This document shows positions 46,516 to 55,442 of a DNA stretch of 64,000 nt, piece by piece. The stretch spans positions 932,411-996,410 of the forward strand of contig JAAHFX010000002.1 in NCBI GenBank assembly GCA_010672785.1, written 5' to 3'. The DNA comes from Sphaerospermopsis sp. SIO1G1 (GTDB lineage Bacteria > Cyanobacteriota > Cyanobacteriia > Cyanobacteriales > Nostocaceae). Every line of letters starts with the position of its first letter. Within the stretch, counting starts at the first letter, position 1. A model generated the notes under the pieces. That model worked only from the letters and a program-made list of their open reading frames with translations, was not told the DNA's origin and searched no databases. Made by a program: the position numbers and the translations under genes.

Positions 46516-46654
46516 GTAATTCGTAATTCGTAATTCGTAATTCGTAATTCGTAATGCTCCCTTCGGGAGAGCTTCGCTTACGTAATTAAGAAATTTACCC
46601 AATCACCAATCACCAATCACCAATCACCAATCACCAGTCACCAGTCACCAATCA
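46516..46654. repeat. Heptamer arrays (GTAATTC x5, CCAATCA x8) with GCTCCC hairpin
   Basis: Five GTAATTC units (46516-46550), then a hairpin GCTCCC-TTC-GGGAGAGC (about 46556), then eight CCAATCA/CCAGTCA units (46599-46654). The last unit abuts the CTA that is the TAG stop of the minus-strand transferase gene. GGGTGAGT-type octamers precede at about 46460-46485. Confidence 0.92.
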
Positions 46655-47734
46655 CTAATGCTGAATAATTCTTTGTATTACTGTAGTAGCTAAGAGGAAA
46701 AGAATACTTACAGCAGAAGCTATAATTACAGGTAAATTCATACCCTGTAAAGTCATAGCTAGAACATTAAAAAATAAAGTTATAGACCAAAGAGTGGCAG
46801 CAGTACGGCGTTGGGATAAACCCCAAGCTAAGAGACGGTGGTGGAGATGATCTTTACCGGGGGTACTTAATGGGTTTTTTCCTGCTAAAAGTCTTCTGAT
46901 AAATACTTGAGTGGTATCTAAAACTGGCAACATCAAAAATAAAACAGTCGGTAACAGGGCATAAACTGTAGTTTCTTCCAATTTGCCCAAAATGCTGGTT
47001 GCAGCTAGTACATAGCCAAAAAAGTAAGCTCCGGCATCACCCATGATAATCCTCGAAGGATAAAAATTATGACGTAAAAATCCTAAAGCTGCACCTCCTA
47101 AAGCCGCTAATACTAGGGTTGCTGCGGCTCGGTTATCAAATTGAGCCGAAACTGCCAATAAACTCATCGCCGTAATAAAACTGATCCCGCCTGCCAAACC
47201 ATCCAAACCATCCATTAAATTAATGGCATTGGTAATACCCACAACCCACAACACAGTTAAAAACATTGACAGTAAAGAGTCAATGGGAGTACCAAGGGTA
47301 ATGGGTATACTAATATTATTGGCTACCAACAACAATGCTGTGATGATTTGTGTCCACAAACGCACCGAAGGGGGTAAACCAAATTGATCATCAATAAAAC
47401 CGACTAGAACTAAAATCGAACCACCCAACAACACTGTGAGTACCTGAGCTAAAACCCCTTCCAATTCAATCGGACGAAGTAAACTAGCAAAAACTACAGC
47501 TGCAATTACACCAGCATAAATAGCCAAACCACCAGCATTAGGTAAAGGTTCTTTATTCAGTCGCCGAGCATTTGGTTGATCAGCCCAACCCACCTGCAAA
47601 GCAAATTGACGAATTGTGGGAATTAAACGCCAAGTAACTCCCCAAGCCAAAATAAAAGTAAATACTACAGCTAACCAGCCGGTGCCGCTAGGTTCAGCAA
47701 TACCAAGAGATTCAAGGAATTTTTCTAGACTCAT
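46655..47734 (-). CDS. MraY/WecA-type glycosyl-1-phosphate transferase
   Basis: A 359-residue polytopic membrane enzyme (about ten segments) of glycosyltransferase family 4. It joins a UDP-aminosugar phosphate to undecaprenyl phosphate. Signatures: GLAIYAGV, GFIDDQFGLP (acidic pair), NLMDGLDGLAGG (catalytic NxxxxDG), IIMGDAGAYFFGY and KDHLHHRLLAWG. The HLHHR motif fits WecA/TagO types rather than MraY of peptidoglycan. Stop codon abuts a heptamer array. Confidence 0.9.
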   Translation of the reverse strand: MSLEKFLESLGIAEPSGTGWLAVVFTFILAWGVTWRLIPTIRQFALQVGWADQPNARRLNKEPLPNAGGLAIYAGVIAAVVFASLLRPIELEGVLAQVLTVLLGGSILVLVGFIDDQFGLPPSVRLWTQIITALLLVANNISIPITLGTPIDSLLSMFLTVLWVVGITNAINLMDGLDGLAGGISFITAMSLLAVSAQFDNRAAATLVLAALGGAALGFLRHNFYPSRIIMGDAGAYFFGYVLAATSILGKLEETTVYALLPTVLFLMLPVLDTTQVFIRRLLAGKNPLSTPGKDHLHHRLLAWGLSQRRTAATLWSITLFFNVLAMTLQGMNLPVIIASAVSILFLLATTVIQRIIQH

Positions 47735-47840
47735 CTCCTGATATAACCATCAATACTAGTGTTTAAAATTTCCATATCAATGTAATATTATCAATTTTCT
47801 ATTTTCTATCAGTATTTCTTAAAATCCGTACCTGAAAAAC

Positions 47841-47867
47841 TTAGCACTCTTGACCTGTGAGTGCTAA
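47841..47867 (+). promoter_or_regulatory. CIRCE operator of groEL
   Basis: TTAGCACTC (47841-47849), nine-base spacer, GAGTGCTAA (47859-47867): a perfect CIRCE element, the HrcA repressor site, 32 bases before the groEL ATG. Confidence 0.97.
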
Positions 47868-47896
47868 ATTGTCTAATGGAAGAAATAGATAAATGA

Positions 47897-49588
<1,692 letters not shown>

Positions 49589-49624
49589 CCCATAGGTATC
49601 CACTTAACCTAAAACCTATATCCT

Positions 49625-49646
49625 GCAAGGAACTTGAGTTCCTTGC
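49625..49646. terminator. Hairpin after groEL
   Basis: GCAAGGAACT pairs perfectly with AGTTCCTTGC around two bases. No T-tract follows. Confidence 0.6.
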
Positions 49647-49713
49647 TCACAATAAATTTAATTTAGATATAACTAAACTCTAAAAATACTGAATATTACA
49701 GGCTTATCTAAAC

Positions 49714-49808
49714 AGGACTTACGCAAAACCTATTCCAAACACTGTCATTACGACGTAAGTAAGGAAGCAATCTCAAACCCCAATATTTCGTAAAAATGCG
49801 TAAGTCCT
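49714..49808. repeat. AGGACTTACGCA MITE-like element, best copy
   Basis: 95 bases with perfect 12-base terminal inverted repeats (AGGACTTACGCA and TGCGTAAGTCCT). The interior holds GGAAGCAATCTCAAACCCCA. Other copies: 52825-52915, 53969-54059, 43088-43161 (reversed), and fragments near 14004 and 61722. Confidence 0.92.
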
Positions 49809-49901
49809 ACTAAAAATAGATACTATTATTAACTGTTCACAAGCTGACTAACTCTTACTTTTGACTTTTGACTTTTGAATTACACGAAGTGTTACTAGTT
49901 A

Positions 49902-49980
49902 TATCAAATCCGTTATCATCGGAATGATATGTTTTCCTCACGTAGGGGCAAACCCCCCGTGGTTGCCCCATGATATATAG
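49902..49980. repeat. GGGGCAA hairpin element
   Basis: ATATCAAATCCGTTATCATC start, core 49945-49969 pairing GGGGCAA with TTGCCCC, then ATGATATATA. Nearly the same as 16848-16921 and 63618-63700. Confidence 0.88.
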
Positions 49981-50084
49981 CGCTTTCTGGTGTAATGAGG
50001 TAAACTGTTGGCGGGCAAGATGCCTACCCCACAAAAGTTTCATGATATTGAACTACAAATTACTTTAGCATTGCTCTCCCGAAT

Positions 50085-50205
50085 TACAAATTACGAATTA
50101 CGAATTACGAATTACGAATTACGAATTACGTAAGCGTAGCTCTCCCGATAGCGTAGCGTGGCGTTAGCCATAGGGAGCATTACAAATTACAAATTACGAA
50201 TTATA
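50085..50205. repeat. TTACGAA-type heptamers around a compound palindrome
   Basis: About seven ACGAATT units (50091-50130), GTAGCTCTCCC, GCGTAGCGTGGCGTTAGCC and TAGGGAGC forming nested inverted repeats, then further ACAAATTACGAATT units. It runs right up to the corA start codon (50207), so corA has no ordinary leader. Confidence 0.85.
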
Positions 50206-50206
50206 A

Positions 50207-51394
50207 ATGTATGACTACCTAAGTGTTAACATTAGAAAAATTTCCATGTTCACAAAAATTCGCCGATTTTCCAAAGTTATCAAAAAATCATCTTCTAGAA
50301 AAAAATATTCCCATCAACCAGGCACAGCACCAGGAACAATCATTGTGGATGAAAATTCTCAACAACCGCACATTTACTTAATGGATTATAATTACATGAA
50401 TCTAATTCATGAAGAAATTAACAATCCAGAAGATTGTCATCAATATTTAGAAACAGAATCAGTTTCTTGGGTTGATGTCCAAGGTTTAGGAAATAAAGAT
50501 ATTGTCGAAAGAATAGGAAAAGTTTTTGAATTACATCCTTTAGTCTTAGAAGATGTAGTTAATATGGCAGAAAGTCCCAAAAGTGAAGACTATGAAGATC
50601 AATTATTAATTATTGCTAGGATGGTAACGCCCAAACATATAAATATAAATACAGGATTTAATAGTGAACAAGTTAGTTTTGTCTTAGGTAAACAGTATTT
50701 GCTCACTGTGCAAGAAGAACCAGAATATGACTGTTTTGAGAATGTCAGAACTAGAATCACAAAAGGTAAAGGAATTATTAGGAAACAAGGTTCAGATTAT
50801 CTAGCTTATTCTTTATTAGATGCAGTGATTGATGGTTTTTTCCCTGTGCTAGAAATTTATGGAGAGCGAATGGAAGAATTAGAAGAAGAAGTAATCACTA
50901 ATCCTACTCCTCAAACCCTACAAAAAATCTATCAAATCAGAAGAGAATTATTACAATTGCGTCGCGCTATTTGGCCACAGAGAAATGTGATTAATTCCTT
51001 AATTAGAGATACTAGTGAAATCATAAGTGATGATGTCCGTATTTATTTAAGAGACTGTTATGATCATTCCATTCAAGTTATAGATATGGTAGAAACTTAC
51101 CGAGAATTAGCATCAGGATTAATGGATGTTTATCTATCAGCAGTGAGTAATAAAATGAATGAAATCATGAAAATACTCACTGTGGTTTCTTCTATTTTTA
51201 TTCCTCTGACTTTTGTAGCTGGTATATATGGCATGAATTTTAATCCTGACAAATCACCATACAATATGCCAGAATTAAATTCCTATTGGGGATATCCAAT
51301 TTGTTTAGGATTAATGTTTCTAATTGCTAGTGGTTTACTTTTCTTTTTTTGGCGCAGAGGTTGGTTATCAAATTCTTTTAGTCTTAAGGAATAA
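50207..51394 (+). CDS. corA: Magnesium/cobalt transport protein CorA
   Basis: A 395-residue CorA. Long cytoplasmic N-domain, helical stalk (about 220-320), two C-terminal membrane segments, and the selectivity motif GIYGMNF near 342-348, after which the loop and the second segment (YPICLGLMFLIASGLLFFFW) follow. ATG 50207 lies at the repeat edge; ATG 50246 (MFTKIRRFS) is a fair alternative start. Basic RR/KK N-terminus. Confidence 0.92.
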   Translation: MYDYLSVNIRKISMFTKIRRFSKVIKKSSSRKKYSHQPGTAPGTIIVDENSQQPHIYLMDYNYMNLIHEEINNPEDCHQYLETESVSWVDVQGLGNKDIVERIGKVFELHPLVLEDVVNMAESPKSEDYEDQLLIIARMVTPKHININTGFNSEQVSFVLGKQYLLTVQEEPEYDCFENVRTRITKGKGIIRKQGSDYLAYSLLDAVIDGFFPVLEIYGERMEELEEEVITNPTPQTLQKIYQIRRELLQLRRAIWPQRNVINSLIRDTSEIISDDVRIYLRDCYDHSIQVIDMVETYRELASGLMDVYLSAVSNKMNEIMKILTVVSSIFIPLTFVAGIYGMNFNPDKSPYNMPELNSYWGYPICLGLMFLIASGLLFFFWRRGWLSNSFSLKE

Positions 51395-51439
51395 TTTTTA
51401 TAGCGAATTTATAGAAAAAATAGCATATAGTAGTTTCCA

Positions 51440-51602
51440 TAGGGTCTAGGGTTTTAGAAGATTTTAAACTCAAAAAGTGCAAGATATTTGAGGATCAGTA
51501 CTTGAAAACCTTGCACTTGCAGTGAAAATTATTCCCTTCCCAACTCTTGAAACTGTTCCCTGTTCCCTAGTCTTCACAGATCACTTTTTGTTGCAAACCC
51601 TA
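51440..51602. repeat. 165-bp MITE-like element, best copy
   Basis: Left end TAGGGTCTAGGGTTTT, right end GTTGCAAACCCTA. Inside, AAAAAGTGCAAG and AACCTTGCACTT form a hairpin. Related: 14107-14272, 18825-18957, truncated pieces at 7381, 10413, 32306, 53010, 55232, 58620. Confidence 0.82.
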
Positions 51603-51641
51603 TATTATATTTGTAAATCCAATCACAGGTGAAATTAAGTT

Positions 51642-52355
51642 ATGCAGCTACCAAGTAGTGAACAAAACCTGATCGTTTTCATGGTTTATTTCTTAGGTGT
51701 GTATTACACCTTCAATCGCATGATTGAATCTATTGATGATATGGTAAAATTAGATTTTGTGAAAGATGCTGTTACAGAACAATTAAAAGAACAAAATCTT
51801 GATGATAAAATTGATATTTCTTTTCAAACAGGTACTTATTTTTTAGAAAAATTAAGTGATAACTTAAAAGAATTATCAATTGGGATTGAAAATAAATCAG
51901 AAGGTTTGGCCGTATATATTGACTGGGATAACAGTTCTTGGGTAGTTGAACATAGTAAAAAATCCCGGCGTGTAATTCGTAAATATCCTGATTTAAGCCG
52001 TGATTTAGCCATGCCACAAGTTCCTACAATTGTCGCACCTAAGAAAAGTATTTCCGAAACTGTAACCGCAGAAGATATCTTAAAAAGGGATGAAAATGGT
52101 GTGTATCAACCAGGAGATCCCCTAATTGATATATTAGGTCTACAGAAACAAAAACCTTTTAAAAAACTATACAAAGATTTTATGGAGAGGAAAAAAAATG
52201 TAGATTTTTCTTTTCAATTAGTATTAAGAATTTCTGAATTACGGGTTGGTTTAGCTCCAGGGATAAATGTTCCTCCTATCTCCATTATTAATTGTCCTTT
52301 CACCCTGGAAAAATTACCTTGGACTTATGCCTTACCTTGGAACAAGAAAAAATAA
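51642..52355 (+). CDS. Conserved hypothetical protein with N-terminal membrane segment
   Basis: A 237-residue protein. A hydrophobic stretch at 10-25 (IVFMVYFLGVYYTFNRM) may anchor it; the rest is soluble. The middle has WVVEHSKKSRRVIRKYPDLS, basic, and the C-terminus ends LPWTYALPWNKKK. No motif recognised. Ends 45 bases before rnpB. Confidence 0.55.
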   Translation: MQLPSSEQNLIVFMVYFLGVYYTFNRMIESIDDMVKLDFVKDAVTEQLKEQNLDDKIDISFQTGTYFLEKLSDNLKELSIGIENKSEGLAVYIDWDNSSWVVEHSKKSRRVIRKYPDLSRDLAMPQVPTIVAPKKSISETVTAEDILKRDENGVYQPGDPLIDILGLQKQKPFKKLYKDFMERKKNVDFSFQLVLRISELRVGLAPGINVPPISIINCPFTLEKLPWTYALPWNKKK

Positions 52356-52400
52356 TAGAAACTCACACACAAGTGACGACGAAAGTTTACACTATAAGTA

Positions 52401-52812
52401 GAGAGAAAGTAGGCGCAGGCAGTTGCAGATTAGCAATTTAGGCTGGTTTGAGGAAAGTCCGGACTCCCGAAAGACCAAACTTGCTGGATAACGTCCAGTG
52501 CGAGTGATCGTGAGGATAGTGCCACAGAAAAATACCGCCACTTAAAGCGAACAGATCATACCTGATCACTGATAACTGGTAACTGAACACTGAAAGTGGT
52601 AAGGGTGCAAAGGTGCGGTAAGAGCGCACCAGCAGTATCGAGAGGTGCTGGCTCGGTAAACCCCGGTTGGGAGCAAGGCCGAAGGAACTATGGTTGGTCT
52701 TTTACCAGTTCCGTTCAGGAAGCGCCGCTTGAGGTGTTTGGTAACAAGCATCCCAGATAGATAACTGCCCTCGTCAGAGAACAGAACCCGGCTTATGTCC
52801 TGCTTTCTCTTT
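52401..52812 (+). ncRNA. rnpB: RNase P RNA (class A)
   Basis: The catalytic RNA that trims tRNA 5' ends. Conserved blocks: GAGGAAAGTCCGGACTCC (CR-I), GTGCCACAGAAAA (CR-II/III), GGTAAACCCC, AGGAAGCGCCGCTTGAGGTG, AGATAGATAACTGCC and CAGAACCCGGCTTATG. Ends set by P1 pairing AGAGAAAGTAGG/CCTGCTTTCTCT, followed by a T-tract. Four AACTGAT-like heptamers (52568-52595) sit in the P12 loop, closed by CCACTT (52538) and AAGTGG (52594), as reported for heterocystous cyanobacteria. Confidence 0.97.
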
Positions 52813-52824
52813 TTTGGTTATTAC

Positions 52825-52915
52825 GGGACTTACGCAAAACTTACTCCAAATACTCTCATTGCGACGAAAGGAAGCAATCTCAAACCCTGACATCTCCTTA
52901 AAATGCGTAATTCCT
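52825..52915. repeat. AGGACTTACGCA MITE-like element, copy after rnpB
   Basis: GGGACTTACGCA left end and TGCGTAATTCCT right end, with the shared GGAAGCAATCTCAAACCC interior. It begins about 12 bases after the rnpB terminator. The rest of 52813-53157 holds CTTTTTGCTGTAAACCCTAA near 53010 (end of the 165-bp family) and ACCAATCAC-type units near 53060-53090. Confidence 0.88.
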
Positions 52916-53157
52916 ATAGATAGTTAGAGGTACAAATCATAATCATGAAGCTCTTGTGGGGTGGGCCGGACAGCCCGCCAATAGTGTACCTCATTACATC
53001 GTAAAGCACTGTAACTTTTTGCTGTAAACCCTAATGACTGATTAAATTAAGATTCCCTCTCACCAATCACCCCCTCACCAATCACTAATCACTTTTTCTA
53101 ACTAGCTATTTGGATAGATAATAAATTAAGTTCCACATAATTTTTAATTTTCCTTTA

Positions 53158-53883
53158 ATGTCCCGCGTTTATCCTCGCCGTCAACGGCAACTTGAAAGTT
53201 TAGTTCAAAAGCTAGGCCTGTCTAAAGATGATCCAATCAAGTGGGAATTACTTGACTTGGCACTCACTCATGCGACGGTTTCTGAGTCTTCTAATTATGA
53301 ACAACTTGAATTTGTGGGTGATGCAGTTGTTAGGTTGGTAGCCGCCGTAGTGTTATGGGAAAATTATCCTGAATGTTCTGTAGGTGAATTTGCGGCTATT
53401 CGCTCAGTTTTAGTTAGCGATCGCATTTTGGCTAAGTTGGCCAGAGAATATGGTTTAGAACTGTATTTACTGGTTGCAGGTAGTGCTACTGCTGATTTAG
53501 TTGGCCAAGAGTCGAGATTAGCTGATGCTTTTGAGGCAGTTTTGGGAGCGCTTTATATCAGCACCCGCAACTTAGAATTAATTCGTCCTTGGTTAGATCC
53601 TCATTTCGGCAGATTAGCAAAAGAAATCCGTCTTGATCCAGCTAGGCTAAATTATAAAGCAGCTTTGCAGGAATGGACTCAAGCGCAGTTTAAAATATTA
53701 CCAGAATATCGCGTCGTAGAAGTTAACCAACCTCACCGTATTCATGAGCGTTTTGTAGCTGAAGTTTGGTTACATGAGAAAATGTTAGGAAAAGGCAAAG
53801 GTCGTTCTATTAAAGCGGCTGAACAAGCTGCTGCCAAAATTGCTTATTCTGTAGTGACAGAAGAGGAAAAAGCAGAAAAATAA
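53158..53883 (+). CDS. rnc: Ribonuclease III
   Basis: A 241-residue RNase III that cuts double-stranded RNA (rRNA precursors, sRNA pairs). Signature NYEQLEFVGDAVVRL holds catalytic Glu and Asp; the second pair is in ADAFEAVLGALY. C-terminal dsRBD about 160-235 (NYKAALQEWTQAQF, GKGRSIKAAEQAAAK). N-terminal 15 residues are basic. ATG 53158. Close to rnpB. Confidence 0.95.
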   Translation: MSRVYPRRQRQLESLVQKLGLSKDDPIKWELLDLALTHATVSESSNYEQLEFVGDAVVRLVAAVVLWENYPECSVGEFAAIRSVLVSDRILAKLAREYGLELYLLVAGSATADLVGQESRLADAFEAVLGALYISTRNLELIRPWLDPHFGRLAKEIRLDPARLNYKAALQEWTQAQFKILPEYRVVEVNQPHRIHERFVAEVWLHEKMLGKGKGRSIKAAEQAAAKIAYSVVTEEEKAEK

Positions 53884-53968
53884 GTAGGAGAAATCAGCAA
53901 AGCAGTCACAAACCAAATATTCATCTTCTGTAGATACCTCAAAGAGTCTGAAAAAACTAAATATAATC

Positions 53969-54059
53969 AGGACTTACGTAAAATCTACTTCAAATAGTGT
54001 CATTGCAACGAAAGGAAGCAATCTCAAACCCCAATATTTCATGAAAATGCGTAAGTCCT
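53969..54059. repeat. AGGACTTACGCA MITE-like element, copy after rnc
   Basis: Left AGGACTTACGTA, right TGCGTAAGTCCT, interior GAAAGGAAGCAATCTCAAAC. 91 bases. Bases 54095-54136 then carry TAACTAA-type heptamers up to the next gene. Confidence 0.88.
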
Positions 54060-54142
54060 AATAATTTATCCGTTCTGATGTATGTTCTATGACTTTGATA
54101 GTAACTCATAACTAATAACTAACTACTAATAACTAACGACAA

Positions 54143-55162
54143 ATGAAAAAAATTAAGCTGGCTATAATTGGTGTGGGACGTTGGGGAGTACACTTACTCA
54201 GGAATTTTTTAGCACATCCTCAAGTAGATGTAGTCGCAATAGTAGATCCCAGTTTGGCAAAATTGACAACAGTAAAAGAACGTTTCCATCTTGATGACAA
54301 TATATTGTTAATTACCGAATGGCAGTCAATTAAAAACATTCCCCAATTGACAGCAGTGGCGATCGCAACTCCAGCCTCTACCCATTATGATTTAATCAAA
54401 GACTATCTTCAATCTGGATATCATATTTTAGCGGAAAAACCCCTCACCCTTGATCCAGAAGAATGTCGAGAACTCTGTGAATTAGCAGAATATCAAGAAA
54501 TAATTCTTATGGTTGATCATACTTACCTATTTCACCCCGCAGTAGAAAAAGGACAACAGGTAGTTCAATCGGGACAACTAGGTAATTTAAGATATGGGTA
54601 TGCTACCCGCACTCATTTAGGCCCTGTACGTCAAGATGTTGATGCACTATGGGATTTAGCTATTCATGATATAGCCATTTTTAATACTTGGTTAGGGATG
54701 TTACCAATCAAAGTCAAAGCCAAGGGTACTGTATGGCTACAAGAACAATCGAATTTAGCAGATTTAGTTTGGGTGACATTAACCTACCCTAATAATTTTC
54801 AAGCATACATCCACCTCTGCTGGTTAAATACTGATAAGCAAAGACGTTTAGGCCTGGTTGGTAGTCAAGGAAGTTTGATTTTTGACGAAATGTCAGCTAC
54901 ATCACCACTCAGTTTTATACATGGCGAATTTGCCCAAGAAGGAGATGTATTTATTCCTATTAATCAAAATCAAGAAGTGTTAGACATTGGAAAATCTGAA
55001 CCATTAGCAAAGGTATGTGATTGCTTTGTGAATTGTGTCCTTAATAGTACACCTTCTCTGGTTTCTTCAGGATGGGTAGGCAGAGAGTTAGTGGAAATTT
55101 TAACAGCTTTAACTAAATCTCTCCAAGAGGATGGTAAATCTGTCAAAATCACCAATGGTTAA
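54143..55162 (+). CDS. Gfo/Idh/MocA-family oxidoreductase
   Basis: A 339-residue NAD(P)-dependent oxidoreductase. Rossmann motif GVGRWGVHLLRNF (10-22), the dinucleotide-side segment ATPASTH, the EKPL motif, and a C-terminal substrate domain containing WDLAIHDIAIF in which His is the usual acid/base. Acts on sugars or inositols in the family; none can be chosen. ATG 54143. Single gene. Confidence 0.88.
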   Translation: MKKIKLAIIGVGRWGVHLLRNFLAHPQVDVVAIVDPSLAKLTTVKERFHLDDNILLITEWQSIKNIPQLTAVAIATPASTHYDLIKDYLQSGYHILAEKPLTLDPEECRELCELAEYQEIILMVDHTYLFHPAVEKGQQVVQSGQLGNLRYGYATRTHLGPVRQDVDALWDLAIHDIAIFNTWLGMLPIKVKAKGTVWLQEQSNLADLVWVTLTYPNNFQAYIHLCWLNTDKQRRLGLVGSQGSLIFDEMSATSPLSFIHGEFAQEGDVFIPINQNQEVLDIGKSEPLAKVCDCFVNCVLNSTPSLVSSGWVGRELVEILTALTKSLQEDGKSVKITNG

Positions 55163-55165
55163 GAA

Positions 55166-55312
55166 GCAGGGTGCAGGGTGCAGGGTACAGGGTGCAGGGA
55201 GAGAATTAAAAAACTACTTTTTAATCTCTCGAAATCAAAAAAGTGCAAGGTAATAAGAGTACTTACCCCTCAAAAGCTTGCACTTTCTCCATCTCAAATC
55301 TTCTAAAACCCA
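55166..55312. repeat. GCAGGGT heptamers and AGTGCAAG hairpin
   Basis: Five GCAGGGT/ACAGGGT units (55166-55200) four bases after the stop codon, then AAAAAAGTGCAAGG (55237) pairing with GCTTGCACTTTCT (55276), a partial copy of the 165-bp family. Bases 55337-55370 hold ACGGCACGCTACGCGGAC, a compound palindrome text. Confidence 0.8.
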
Positions 55313-55442
55313 ATACCAGTAATATTTTCAGATTTATATGCCTGACGGCACGCTACGCGGACAGCATCCCCTGGTTACACTAATTGATAAGGACTTTAGT
55401 ACCCCATGCTTGAGATAAGAGGATAATTCTCAGCAACGCCTT

